A stretch of 64,000 bases of DNA. Source: Corylus avellana (taxonomy: Eukaryota; Streptophyta; Magnoliopsida; Fagales; Betulaceae). Under the pieces are notes generated by a model, which did no database searches, was not told the DNA's origin, and saw only the letters and a list, made by a program, of their open reading frames with translations. A program made the position numbers and the translations under genes. The stretch is taken from contig NC_081546.1 of assembly GCF_901000735.1 (NCBI RefSeq), forward strand, positions 935,001-999,000, read 5' to 3'. Shown here piece after piece: positions 28,281 to 41,900 of the stretch; position 1 is the first letter of the stretch; each line of letters starts with the position of its first letter.

Positions 28281-29861
28281 TATATCCGCACATGATAAAT
28301 AAATTAACACACATACAAATACAACCATGCTTGTGGAATAGGTGCTGCTAGCCTCACCGGTCACCACAGAAGCGATGGCGGCGAAGAAAACAAAAAGAGG
28401 TTTATAGGAATTTGACCCAAAGATTAATGTGATTCGATTAATATAATGGAGGGCCCGTACCAAAGTCAGACTTTATTGAATTCGTGGATTTTCACGCATG
28501 ATATCTTTGACAATCATGACAATCATGAGTGACTAAAGGTGAAAGCAAGCAACAAAAGGTACAAATAAAATCTTAATTGAAGGTAAAGCTTGTTTCTTTA
28601 GCCTTTTTCCCACACCTCTTCTTTTGTTTTGACATTTTACCTTTTCTTTTATTTATTGTCCTACTTCAGCACCATATCTCTTCCGAAATTACTTAAGAGG
28701 AGGGGCATTCATCAGCAAAATCACGAGGGTGGTTTGCTTTGCTTTGCTTTGCTTGTTCAATACATATGATTATCATTCATTTATAATTGTTTCATGAATT
28801 ACATCTTTTAAATCACGAGCCTTAAAATAGGTACTAGGATCCTTTCAATTTCATGTTGATAGTGCAAATTTGATTGAATGCTATATATGTTATCGCATCA
28901 TTTAAAAATTTTAAATAATATAATATTATACAATTGTAATATAAACCATAAGAATCTTAATCCTCAAAATAGAGTGATAGCAAGAAAATTAATAAGACAA
29001 ACTTAAGTAAGCATGCACTAAGGTACAAAGACTTGTTTGGATTACAAGAAAACTTGCTTGAATCTAATCTCACTAAGAATAAAGGTAAAATATCATTCAC
29101 CCCCTTGCTCTTTATTAAAAAAAAAAAAAAAAAAAAAAAAATCCCCAGAGAGCGGAAATCCCTCCCCAATTATAATTATATATATATATATATATGGAAT
29201 AAGTCTTCTAAAATTAGTTTTTACCCTCCTGAAAACTATTTATTTTATTTTATTTTTTAGTTTTACCTTTTCTTACCTAAAATTTAAATTCCACCCTGCC
29301 CCACTCCAACTTGGCAACTTGCATTGAAATTTCACTACAATTTTTTAGAAATTATATATAAAACATGCAAGATATATTCAGGTGGATATATATTAAATGA
29401 AGGTTACTTTCACAAGCAGTAGTACTTCAAAATTAATGCGTTCTCTGGAATAATTTAGGGAAAATGAAGTGTAAAAGGTAACCACGGAAAGAATAAAATT
29501 TACAAAAATCACTTTTTTCCCTTTTTCTTTATTTTCTTTCTTTCTTTCTTTCATTTTTTCGGTCCCACTTGCATAATTTTTGGATCGAAAGATGTTATTG
29601 ATGAAAGAGAAAAAGAATCATTCCTTCCTCCTAATTCTTTTATTATTACGATTAAAAATTTCAAGATTTCATTAATCAAAATAGCATAGCTTTTCCGTCA
29701 CGTACATATATGTAATATCACACATAAAATCAAATGAAGTCATTCTCATTAAAGTTACTTAGGTAGGTATTCGGACTACCTAAATTTCGTGTGATGAGGT
29801 TATTCAAGACCTACGTACCTGTAACCTGCTTCGATAGTTATTATGACAATATGAACATATA
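28281..29861. other. AT-rich intergenic region with microsatellites
   Basis: This holds a GCTTT pentanucleotide run (28736-28755), A run plus TA run (29117-29140, 29173-29195) and a TTTC run (29530-29551). No coding region is supported; ORFs that cross the A run are low-complexity. Confidence 0.6.
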
Positions 29862-29865
29862 GGGA

Positions 29866-30142
29866 TTGTTTGTTAAACAACACCCCCCTCTTCAAACACT
29901 ATTTACTTTATTCATAAAAAAATCAATATAAAAACATTCTCATTTTTATATCACATCATTTATTTTTTATATTACAATATCATTTACTTTTTACTAGTAT
30001 TTAAATAAATAAAAACACTACAAAACAAAACTTTTTCATTTTTTAACACTACTTTTTCACTTTCTTATACTAATTATTACACTAATTGTTTTTCCTAACC
30101 AAATATAAATAGTGCTGTGTCAATGGATGTTGTTTGCCAAAT
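29866..30142 (-). mobile_element. hAT-like MITE, copy 1
   Basis: The ends are TTTGTTAAACAACACC on the left and the complement of TTTGGCAAACAACATCC on the right. Internal words such as CACTACAAAACAAAACTTTTTCATTTTT are the reverse complement of the interior of the element at 57587-57843, so both belong to one family in opposite orientations. There is no transposase. The TTTGGT/TTTGGC style of end is typical of small hAT-derived elements; target duplications were not resolved. Confidence 0.6.
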
Positions 30143-32332
30143 AGCATCATAGAACTTGAATTGTCCAAACACTTATTCAAACAGATAAGATATGGGCAAT
30201 CTCTCGTATAAATCTGCCTATAATTGCATGAGATCTTGTGCATATATGTCATTGATCCTCAAATAAAATGTCAAATCGATGGATGGCAACCCTCCTAAAA
30301 GATCACTCTCTTAAAAATTAAAAGCGAAGAATGCTCTAACTCAATATTATTTCATCACCTCGATCAAGTTCCTCTAAATCAATAATCTTCTTATGGCCAC
30401 GAATCCCATGGATAAAAAGGACACATTAGATTTGACTGTGGCGGACCACGGACGTAATGAAAAGAATATCCAAAGACTTGTTGTGGCATGTCAAGTCAAC
30501 TATGAAATCTTCCATGATCATGCGTAACTTGGCATGTTGTAAAGCATTATTCGTCTGAGGAGCTAGAGACTGATTTGAAGTAACGAAGTTATTAGGGATG
30601 GGTAAAGTCATGCAAGACAGTGACAAAACCACAATGTTTTTATATGGCATAAAAATATACATAGAATGTGAAAAACATTAGAAATACATTATTTGACATG
30701 TTAAAAGGGTGTTTAATTAGAAAATCATATAGCTAGACACGTTTTTTTAACCATTTTAGATTAAAAAAAAAAGAAAAGAAAAAAGGATTAACCATTTTAC
30801 ATACAAGTGTGAGTGCTCGATCGTAAATTCCTTACAACATAGTTAATTAGATTGGAAAAAATTTAGTGGACCCAAAAGATAGATTATGGATTGACCTATA
30901 TTTGTCAAAAAGGATTTGGCTCCTACCGAGACGGGACCCATAAATTGCGTGTTATATCCATATTAACTAAAACTAGTAATTAGTACTTATCCGCAAGCAC
31001 GTGTACTAATTAAGCAAGAGAAAAAAGGTGACTAACAATTAAACGCGTCTTACTTTTCTTCACAAAAGAAAGATTGCATTGAGCTTGAGTTTTCACAATC
31101 AATACTCCTTTATGGGTCAGGCACCCACTCGCGCGCTTCATGTTTAGGCAAAAATAGCTAACTTGGATTTGAATCATACTATTCAAGATTGAGGATATAA
31201 AGACTACTCACCAACATTACTGGTGAGAAATTTGGATTCTATTGATAAAGTCATAAAAGTAATTGGATCATTTATCCATGCATGTTGGAAAAAGAAAATC
31301 CTCTATAATATATTGTTACATTTAACCCCCCCAAAAAAAAAAAAAAAAAAAAAGATAATTAAATTTGTAAAAACAATAATTGCTCCCTCCCAGTGTCCCA
31401 CTGGAAGTATTTTTAGAATAGATAAATTTGTAAACGAAAAAGATTAATTTTCTGGCATAAATCTGAATTAGCATATATAAACCAAAACAAAAATTATATA
31501 TATATATTTTTTGTTTCCATTGGCAGTATTCGTTAAGATATTTCCTAGCAATCAGCTATATATATATATATAGCAAAGCTCTAGAAAATTAATTAATCTG
31601 CGTCAAAGTCATGAAGTGATGAACTATTGTGGATCACGCCATCATGATATATAACAACCAGATTTTTCTTTGTTTTTTTCTTTCTTTTTCTACCGAATTA
31701 TGGAGAGAGAGAGAGAGAAAGGTTGAATATTGTCGGAAGGAATTTGGTCGTACTCTCACGAGTCTATACGGCGTTGTGGCACCTGCTGATACACATGAGC
31801 CTCCCAACAAGAAGCGGCTGCGGCATGCTAGGCTTGTTTCACGGTGTACGTAGTTGACCCCTTTACGAGCAACATGTTTAGCACGCATGTCGAAAGCAAT
31901 GTACGTTCACGTGGGTTGGACTTGGACTCCTCATGGGGCCGAGCCTAGCTAGATGCTCGGTGGCTTCTACAGTGTTATTGCGCTTTCTCTGCCGACAACA
32001 ACCGGATTAGTAACTAACCTAGTTTTCATGGGATTCACCATTAATATTGTATTGTGTTAATGTGGGAGCTATAGGCATCCTCTGGTTGTGTCACAATATT
32101 AGGCATAAAATTTGGCTGCAACCAGACTTTTGTCTAGCTGCATTCTCAGTCTTTTTCTCATAATTCTTTCATTCCTATCTGTTGTGAGAAAGACCCTTCC
32201 TTAATCTTTATTTTTCTCTTTTTCTTGTATCCCTCGTTATTATATAAATTAAAATAAAAAACATTAAACACCCAATTGATAGAATTTTTTTATAAAAAAG
32301 AATCATAATAAAATCATTATCCACCCAATAAA

Positions 32333-32373
<41 letters not shown>

Positions 32374-33256
32374 TGATAGTGATGTTATCCATCGGTTCAT
32401 GTGCACCCACGCTAGATCCACTGTTCTCACTGTGATTAAGGACCATATAGAGAAGCCGACACGTGGCAGACAGCAGTGAGGACCCATACCAGAGTGTGAA
32501 TAATTTGAACAATCCGAGGCAAACTTTCTTCTTTGGACACCCTCGATGGGTACAGATTCGAAATTTGGGAGATTTTAGCGCAGAAGGGAAATAGGGCCCC
32601 CGAAAAGATTTATTCAGTTGGACCCACATAAGATTTCAATTATTTGCTCCATGGGGTACCCCAGAAACCTTTATTTATTTCATGTCCCCCTCACAGCCTC
32701 ACTAGTAGGTCATTATTATATTTCTGGATTGATTCCCTTCCCATATGTTCTATGGCCGATGTAACATTCTAATATTGTGGTCCCAATTTTAATCCCTTTT
32801 CATTAATTATGATGTTGGGGATGTGTCATCAGCCTCATACCTAAAACAAGAGTACGATTTTGTTGTTATCTTCCATTATAACGATACATCATGTGTAGAG
32901 AATCTGAGAAGATGATTGAAAGTATACATGTGTAAAGAGATAAGAGTTGAGTTTAACAAAAGGGTTAATTTGTTGGAGCGGACCGATATTGGAAATAACT
33001 TCAATTTTTAAGTCTTTATATCTTCGAGTAGAATAATCTTAGAAAAGTAAAAGGTTGCGCCTAAACGCCTTTTTATATATAATAGGTTTGCTATAAATTA
33101 AACACCTTTTATAATAGGTCATTACGCTCAACATCTTCATTCAATTTTTAGCCGATAAAATTTTTCTTCAAATTGATATATGTTTTTATATCACGTGATT
33201 CTCATCTGTATTCTTAAAAAGAAAAAAAAAAAAATTGTGAGAATCACATATTTTAA

Positions 33257-33306
<50 letters not shown>

Positions 33307-34765
33307 CTATAAAGATTTCTTTTTGCCTGCATATGGGATGTATTTGAGCAAATTCTTTTAGGCTCTCATATAATGGAAAAATAGGATTGCCAACTTTGCA
33401 GATTTCTTGAAAATTTTCGCCATTTGTGGGCATAAAAAAGGAAATATGCAGTTCATGACCTTGGACATAAAAAGCTGCGACTCTCTAACACAGAATTCCT
33501 TCTTTATAACTCTTTTGCATGTGGTCTATATTCTTTTCTATTTATATATTTTTTCAATGCTATTTTATAAATAAATAAGGTAAAAGGAAATAGAATTAGG
33601 TTTTGATACGACTAGATGGATAGAAAAGAGTAACGGATCTGTCCCAGAAATCTCTATCTCTAAGTGCTGCTAGTGTAAAGCAGTTCTACAACTTTTTCTT
33701 TTTGTGATTTCGCCCATATCTCCAAAAAGAAAAAAAGAAGAAGCTTAGAACTTCTAAAGAAATTGTGAAAAGTAATAAATCAAAATTTCAGAACAAAGGC
33801 TGAGAAAAAAAGAAAAGAAAAAAAGGTGAGAGATCCTTTCACTTTTAATTAAGTTGCTGTTAGAGGTACATTATGATGACAATCCCAAAGATGGACCATT
33901 CATGAGAAAAAGAAAAAGAAAAAGAAGAAAACTGAATCTTTATCAAACCAAAAAACCTTAAAAATTAACACACGAATTTACTGCTGTAAAAGTATGAACA
34001 TGATTGATGAACTTGTATTAATTTTACATTTATACAGAAAATTGGACATGCATGCATGGATGGGGGTTAGATAGTAATTAATAGGATTTGCTAATTAATT
34101 CATGAAATGGACATTTAAGTTGAAAAGCTTGCTTAGCGTATCAATTTATCTTCTGAATTAGCTGCATGCTGTTATATCATGGGTCACATTGATCCCTACC
34201 TCGATCCCTAAACAAATTAAGTACTAGGCAGCATGCAAAGGCAATGTGGTTTTTAAATATTTCAGAGAATTAAGAAGGTAAAAAAAAAAAAAAAAAAGGG
34301 AAGAAAAGATGAAAATAATTAATAGTAGTTTAATCGGTTGACAACCTTTTACAAAGTCTTTAATCCAAGCCAATTACTATACACACCCAAAATCAACTCC
34401 TTTCTATTCTCATCATGACCAAATGGGTATACACATGTATCCAGATTTTCCTTAGCAATCAAACAAAATCCAGACAAAGAAAAAAAAGAAGAGAGAGAGA
34501 GATAGAGAGATGAGTGGTGGTTGTACCAACGCGGTGTAGAGAATCTATTGAGAGATCTAGCATGAAAAGCACACATGGGCACGCGCGCACAGACATCTTG
34601 TATCTTGCAAACAACTCCTCCTCTCAGCTTGCTTGCTTCTTCTCATCAACTCAACTCACCTACTTAATAAACCAACCTACGAGACAAAACTATTAATTTC
34701 TCTCATTTTTCACCTTCCACAATACAAAATCAACTCACGTTTTCAAAAGAAACTCATTCCCATTA
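30143..34765. other. Long intergenic region upstream of the response regulator
   Basis: No gene can be supported in 4.6 kb. An A run lies at 31328-31352, an ATT microsatellite at 32333-32371 and an AT run of about 23 units at 33259-33305. Two GC-richer islands stand out: 31730-32000 and 32380-32640. The second includes GACACGTGGC (32458-32467), a G-box/ABRE-like word, and would be 2.1 kb upstream of the response-regulator start. The ORFs in these islands (31629-31853, 32303-32629 minus) have no recognised domain. Confidence 0.5.
33259..33305. repeat. (AT)n microsatellite, about 23 units
   Basis: A pure AT dinucleotide run of about 47 bp, between two complementary flanks (AATCACATATTTTAAGAAT on its left pairs loosely with sequence near 33190). 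Likely polymorphic in length. Confidence 0.95.
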
Positions 34766-37300
34766 ATGGAGGTTATACGTTCAGGTGTTGCAGACACCCA
34801 ACAAAGCCAAATACAGCATTTTCATGTGCTAGCAGTCGATGATAGTCTCATTGAGAGGAAGATCTTGGAGAGGCTCCTCAGAGAATCTTCATGCAAAGGT
34901 ACTATATTTATATTTATATACATGTCGCTATATATATCCTTCAACAACTTAATTGCACACTTTCTTCTGCCTTAGCCTGCCCTATTTTAGTTTAGATTTT
35001 GTATGTAATTCAAGGTTGCTTGTTTAGCTTGTTGATTATTTGGGGTTTGAATTATGGAATAATTAATAAAAATAGGAGGTATATATTCTCTATCTATCTA
35101 TTCGGCAATATTATTGACTGTAATGGTTGTTGCAGTGACTTGTGTGGATTCTGGGGATAAAGCTCTTGAATATCTGCGCCTGCTTGATACCCAAGAGACT
35201 GACTCTACAGCTTCATCGTCTTCTACCCAATCATCACAACAAGAGGTGAGATCGATTTTCTTTTTTCTCCTTTAATTTGAGATCCAAAAACTAAAACACC
35301 GTCGACATTTTACTTCTGGGACTTGCGTACATATCTTAGAGAAATTAAGATGCACTATAGAAAGAAAAATTTCACCTGCAGGGAAATGTCCTAAGCCTTC
35401 CATGAAACATTTTTGGTTTTTATTTTTTTAACAAAATCTATCATAATTTCTGAGAAGAGTTCTTATATATATATATTTTCTATACCATCAAAGTGATGAT
35501 TAAAGGGAATTAATGTTAATACAAAATGATCACAACAGCTTGAACAGCTGGTAAAATGGAATTGAACCGTCTCTGCATGCCTGGTTTTACTCCTAATATA
35601 ATATATATATTATGAAGATCCTACGCTAAGCAAACAATGATACTCTCTTTCTACTTCATCTTCACGAGATTTTCTGGTTGAAATGAGAGATAAATAAGTT
35701 CGATCAGTGAGCTCATGATAAGAAATATTTGATTTAATTATTTAATTAATATTTTAAAATCCATCATTTTAGCAAACTAAACTTTTCAATGCTCAAGTTT
35801 TCCCCCTCTATGTTTTGGATTCTTAAACTTCTGCATAATTTAGGCCATTCTTGTTATTGTTCATCTTTCTCTTTCCCTTTAATTTTTTTTCTTTTATATT
35901 AATTTTCAGTTATTCTTATTATAAAGAGTGCAGTACTACTAAAGGTATTACAAATTTATTTATAAATTGATGTGACAATTAATTTAAATTTACACGTCAA
36001 TTAATTTGTAAATGACTTTACTCTATATATATATATATATATATATTCTTCTACATATTAATTAACATAATATATTTTCATAATGCTGAACAAATGCAGG
36101 GGTTGAAAGTAAACTTGATCATGACGGACTACTCAATGCCCGGAATGAGCGGCTACGATCTACTGAAGAGAGTCAAGGTTAATCGCCATCATTAGCACTC
36201 TCCATGATTGGTTCCTTTCTGTTAAACTAATTATATATATTACATGCAAAGGATGTAATAGAATAATTTGTAAACATTTGACAAAGTTAATTAGCGACAA
36301 GACTAAAGGATGCAGATATGAGGAAAAAAAATGAAATATCCAGCTCTAAAAACCATCGAAGAAAGCTTAGAGACAAGGATATACATTGTTCAAAGAAAAA
36401 TGCTGAAAGTGCTATAATTTATACTTTAATTTTTTTACAAAATTATGTGTCCGTTCATATTTTTTTTAGAAATGAATGTGATCGATGTGGACTCTTAGTA
36501 ACTGACGTATAGACTATCCCGAACTTATAATAAAAGCTATAATTTCCTTAATAACACACATTTTTAAATAGTTGACTCCAAAAGGTAATATTTTACTATT
36601 AGATTTACACTGTAAAAGTTTAAGTGGAAGCAGCTCTTCTTAACAATTTATTGGTTTTTTCTCTTAATATTTTAATTAGTCTCAAGGCTTTTGTTGTTAA
36701 TGCTTTTTAGGAGGTATTTTTTTTATTAAAAAAAATGTTTTTTGTTTTGTGTTTTGTCTTGTGTGTTAATATATATTTTTTTAATAATAATAATAAAACC
36801 AAAAGATTCTTATCAATCGGAAAGTAAAGTGTCGGTGTTTTTTTCTTCTCTTATTGGCTAAGCAAGAGTGTTGGCTTCACTTCACATGCAGGGATCTTCT
36901 TGGAAAGACATACCGGTAGTGGTCATGTCATCAGAGAATGTACCCTCTAGGATAAGCATGTAAAGTTTCTCACTCTCTTCCTCCTTCATTTATTACTTCT
37001 TTTTCAAGAATAAAAAGGCTTCAGCTTTGACCAGATGCGGAAATTTTTGTTTGAGTCCACAGGTGCTTACAAGAAGGGGCAGAGGAGTTCCTTCTGAAGC
37101 CTCTTCAGTTGACTGACCTCAACAAGCTCCAGCCTCACCTCCTTAAATCTCTGGTCCATTCTAATCAAGACACCGACAATGACCACCACCACCACCACGA
37201 CAACAACAACAACAACGTTGTTATAAGCAACAGTAAAGCAGTAGTGTCTCCGGAGTCACTGCCTAATAAAATGAAGGGATTAGCTGTGGTATATAAGTAA
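34766..37300 (+). CDS. Type-A two-component response regulator
   Basis: Cytokinin primary-response regulator: a receiver domain with a short tail and no DNA-binding Myb domain. Such proteins accept phosphate from histidine phosphotransfer proteins and damp cytokinin signalling. Five exons (34766-34898, 35136-35245, 36100-36177, 36892-36959, 37063-37300) join in phase to 208 aa. The acidic pair is Asp25-Asp26 (VLAVDDS), the phospho-acceptor Asp91 ([10 protein letters not shown]), and the conserved Lys142 (FLLKPLQ); VVMSSEN supplies the switch Ser. Exon 2 encodes a Ser/Thr/Gln-rich loop inserted in the receiver. The tail carries a His5 and an Asn5 run ([11 protein letters not shown]) encoded by CAC/AAC repeats. 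The ending [12 protein letters not shown] resembles ARR8/ARR9 types, but the exact orthologue is not settled. Only short 5' coding sequence precedes the receiver. Confidence 0.94.
35936..36030. mobile_element. Small inverted repeat in response-regulator intron 2
   Basis: AAATTTATTTATAAATTGATGTGACAATTAA pairs with ATTTACACGTCAATTAATTTGTAAAT across a short centre, next to a TA run at 36025-36046. It looks like a short MITE remnant; the boundaries are uncertain. Confidence 0.4.
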
Positions 37301-38935
37301 GGATTAGATACAGTCAGGTGCATATAACATTAAGGAATATCTCCAGAACTTTCAGAGAGGATCTAACATGAAGGGATTAGGTGTGGTACATATATATATG
37401 TGGCGTTAGAGACGGGTGTGGGTGCATATATTTAATTATGAGGGTTTTGCAGGCAGAATATTCTCGATCAGTAGTTGGCAGTTCCCTTTATAAGAGGTGG
37501 TTTAATTAGTGGAATTCTATGATTCTTTTAAATAAAGAAAAAATTAACTAACATTGCTTTTTCAAAAGATGAAAAACAATAGGTAAAACTTTTCTGGGAG
37601 AGATGATACAAATATTAGCTCTAATTAGGGATTAGGATTAAAAAAAAAAAAAAAAACCAAAAACAAAAAATTAGGGATGGCAATTTAATTAGTGGGCACG
37701 GGGGAAATTTAATTGATCCAATTTTTCTCGACAAGAAAATGGAGCACGAATGAAGTTCCATATCAAAAACCCCGTTACGACATTTTTCATATATCCAGTT
37801 CGAGTTCACAACATAGTCAAGCTGAAGTAAATTCATTTCTAAAGAAAAGAGAACCTTTCATTTCTGAGTTCATCTCTATTTTTTATAAAAGGTAAATAAA
37901 AAATCATTTCTAAGGAAGCGGGTAATTAAAAACCCATTAATAAACGTTACTGTTTTTGTCTGTGGCCATATTTTTAAGTCGAAGGTTTAGTTGTCCGTGA
38001 TAAATCAACGACTCCAAGAAAAAATTCCTTGTTAGTTGTTAGACGTGATCAAAACTCAGATAAGATTTAACTGTTTGAACAATGCTAGAAGGTAGGACTT
38101 TTGTCCCCTTTTAACACCCAAAAGTGATAAACTTTTTAAACCACCATTGAATTTGAATTTGAGAGAATATGGTAATTTTAAATAAAAGCCTCAGATTTGG
38201 GGGAATAAAAGGGGGACAAAAGTCCTAATTTTAGCATTGCTCCGGCACTACTGACATCTGAACTTAAAATTATCCTTTCTAATTGAACTTACTGAAAGGT
38301 TATTCTAAAACCACAAAACTGTTACAATATAAACTAGGCTACTCCAAAAAACTACTCCACAGCTACAAACACCAAAAGGTTCCTCACATTTTATTCAACG
38401 AAACAGAATTTTGGAGAAAAAGCAGGAGACTAGCAAGGGAGGGAGATCAGGCTACTGTTCCAAGTATAAGAGCCATTGAAACTGTGTATGTCTGTATCCT
38501 CTTGAGTGAAAAGGGTCCTTCCTACACAAAGAAAACACATCAATGAGTTTCAACATTCCAGAGAGCTTCCGAAAGAGATCTAATATTTGAAGGCCCAAAT
38601 ATATACATTTCTATTGTTACAGATAAATCCTCATCCAAAAAAAACCAGCCCAAGAACATGCCCCCATCATCAAAATAGGCCATTCCTCATCCGCAAATGT
38701 TACAGACAGGGTCAGATTTGCATGAAGTTGAATAGAAAAGCATTCAAAGTCACATAGGCTGTATCTCTTACACAATTGACAGTTTTTCCAAGTGTGCAAA
38801 CAGACAAATGGCATTGGAAAGAATATCACCCTTAGTGTTATAATATGCTAAGAGAGTTGGTATACCACAAGCTAATGCTTTACAGCAACTTAAAATTGAT
38901 AGACAAAAGTTAGCAGCAAGTCATATTTACCTCCT
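37301..38935. other. Convergent 3' region between response regulator and PDI
   Basis: 1.6 kb separates the two stop codons. The left part holds the response-regulator 3'UTR and an A run (37640-37656). A hairpin MITE lies at 38080-38241 and is listed separately. ORFs on either strand show no recognised domain. Confidence 0.55.
38080..38241. mobile_element. Hairpin MITE with CAATGCTA ends
   Basis: A 162-bp element whose ends are inverted: the left reads CAATGCTAGAAGGTAGGAC then TTTTGTCCCC, and the right carries GGGGGACAAAAGTCC then TAATTTTAGCATTG. The arms match over about 36 bp with a few mismatches. The AATGCTA...TAGCATT termini resemble the last bases of the GAGTAAT-ended family but the interior differs. 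No clear target duplication was found. Confidence 0.7.
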
Positions 38936-41900
38936 TTAGAGTTCATCTTTTGATGCCTCTTGTGGGGTAGGCTTATCCCGATTCTTTTCAATATAATTTA
39001 TGATGTCTTCCTTGGACCTGCCACCATCAAATTCCAACAGCTTTCCACTTGCTGAATTGAAGTACAAGGTTGGGTAACCTTTGACATCGAATGCATCACT
39101 CGGGATATCATTTGCAGTTGCATCCTAGAAAGAGAAAATATGAACATATATTACAATATCAAATATAAATAAATACCCACGTTACAAATTGGAGAGCAGT
39201 AAAAAGATAACACGTGACACAATCATAGGATAGAGATCAGGTAGAGTCTCATCTATATAACTCGGATAAAAAGAAACATTGCCGTAAAGACCAAAGGACG
39301 GATTTGTGTGTTTGTTGAGATGTATTATAGATATAGATGAAATCAGTTAACAATGTTAGATGATGATAAGAATGCCACAAAATTCTGTGCAATTTTTTAA
39401 CTAGCAAGTTCCCTACCACCCAGTGGGACTGCAACTTCAAAACAAATTGTAAAGAATTAAGTGATAATTGAAATAAATATACAAAATTCTTCCTGAAGCT
39501 GGACAAGATAATAGATCTTACAAGCTTTGCAATTATAACATCAGCGTCACTTTCATATGAGACAGCCACTTCATCAAGGATTGGAGCCAACTTTTTGCAG
39601 TGTCCACACCAAGGTGCGTAAAACTCTATCAGAACTGCAAATTGAAACATATAAAGCATTAAATAAGGCACTGAACACCAATTGGTCATGAACATCACAA
39701 TTTGTACTAGTCCCTATAACCTAAAGCAATTCAATTGATTCATCTAATTCATACGCGATTAGTTCATATCATACGCGATTCCAATAGAGATTGTCCCCAT
39801 GCCACAAAAAGAAAACGAACAAATTTATCCTTGATGGAAACAAAAATGCCTAATACAGACAGTATCTTTTCTTGGGTATGTAAATAAAACTCACGCCTAC
39901 ATACAATTTATGTGTTGTTTCCTCAATCAATTATTTCCATTAGCTAATGATCCTATTCTACAGAAAATAAATAGAATTATAACTTAAAATGTAAAGGAGT
40001 GAGAATGCTTAGCCATGCCAGAGTCTAACTGAAGTTTGATTGTACTCACCATTCTTTCCAGAGTTGAAAACTATATCCTGGAGGCTGTCAGCAACAACAA
40101 CTTTCACAGGCTCGTTGTTAGCTTCAGGAATAGGTTCCGACTTCTTATGTGGTGGGACTTTGCCATCCTGCAATTGTGTCCTTCAGTCAAAATGGTACAT
40201 GATCATAAAAAGGGAGCTTAAAGGACTAGTGCAGTAAATACAGAAGAAAAAAATCACCTTGTATTCCTTGATCCAAGGTGAAATCTGATCAGCCTCCAAG
40301 TTTGCTTTCAAATATTTTTGCCCATCGGTCTTCTGGATGACGATTACAGGCACTTGATCTTCTTTTAGACCAAAATACTACAAGACGTTCACCATGTCAA
40401 AGAAACATTTAGATAAAGAAGCAAAAGTGGAGTGGCAGAGAGAAAAGATTCTAACCTGGAAGGCACCTTGACTAGCTTCCAGATCTCCAATCAGAAAACT
40501 TATCCCCTCTCTTTTATATTGCTCAGCAACTTCACGATATTTTGAAGTAAAAGAATCAGCAACTTCACTGCTCAAGTTCAGGAACAACATAGCCTACAAT
40601 TCCGAAACATATAATTAGAAGATGACAAAAAATAAAGCTTATCCCAATGAAATGATAAAAGCATGAATTAGAAGAGCTCCAAACCCAAACCCAAGTGAGG
40701 AGAGGATCACAAATAAAACACAACGTTAAAAATAATAATAATAATAATAATTGTTGTGTGCGGTGGGGGGATGAAGGAATAAACCCAGGAAACATTGAGG
40801 AGAGTGAGAAATGTCAGTATGCACTATTTTGAAGCTTCCTAACTACAGTTTATTTCTTATGCCTTCTTCGTAATTCTACTAGTCCTATAGGATAAGACCT
40901 CTCCCAAATATATGTTTCATATGTCAAATATATATCTGGCTTCATTCCTTCCCTCCAATTAAAGAAAGCTGTAACGCACTAACTCAACAAACTAACCAAA
41001 AGGAAAAGGACAGACAACCAACAATTTCTTGTGAACTCATTGAAGAATTAAAAAAATACTGATTATTCAAATATAGCTTGAGCCATTAATCCCTATCCAT
41101 ACATAGAGGATCAAAGTTATGCCACAGTTTTGAGAATAATAAAATGTAGGAACATTTTTTAGGTAGGACCTGTAAACACATCCACAATAGAAAATGAAGG
41201 AAAATATTGGGAAAATTTAACTATGTACACAATCAATTCAGTAGACAAGTTCTCAAATAAATCATTACCTTCGCATTCTTATTGTTAAAGAATTTAATAA
41301 CATAAGGATGATTGTTCGGATCACTATTAAAGAAAGTCAAAGTAGGAACACTAGATTCTTCAACAAATTTCTCTAAAGCATCCACATGGAAATCCTGCAA
41401 GGATGTCAGAACAAATTAGTAACAAAAACCTGCATCTAACATATGAAATAGATCAAAAGTATCTGTTGTGAAACTTATCAAAATAAATTATACCTGGAAA
41501 TCAACAAAAAGTTCGTCAAATGGCTTGAGCAGCCTAACTATGGGACCAGTCACTGATGATTCCCCGCGTGGAATGTGTTTGGCATCCAAAGTGTGACCAA
41601 ATTCGTAGTCCGAACGCAATGTCTCTGCAACAGATGTGAAGTTCACAAACTCCTCACCAGAGAATTTTGGAAATACCCCAACCTGCAACAGATGTGACCA
41701 AATATTATTACAGGTTAACCATAACAGAAAATAATGAAAACAGAAAACAAACAGGATGGAGCACATACAATGACTATCTTCTTGGCATCAATAAGACTAT
41801 TAGCATCTTCCACGGATTTTATTTCAGCAGATGCAGGACCACTTTGTTTCTTCAGATAATCAACAATACCATCTGCCTCACGTGGACCTTTGTACTCTGA

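Noticed and set aside
31629..31853. 74-codon ORF and its antisense partner in a GC-richer patch
   Set aside because: Neither translation resembles a known protein and no introns or repeats frame it.
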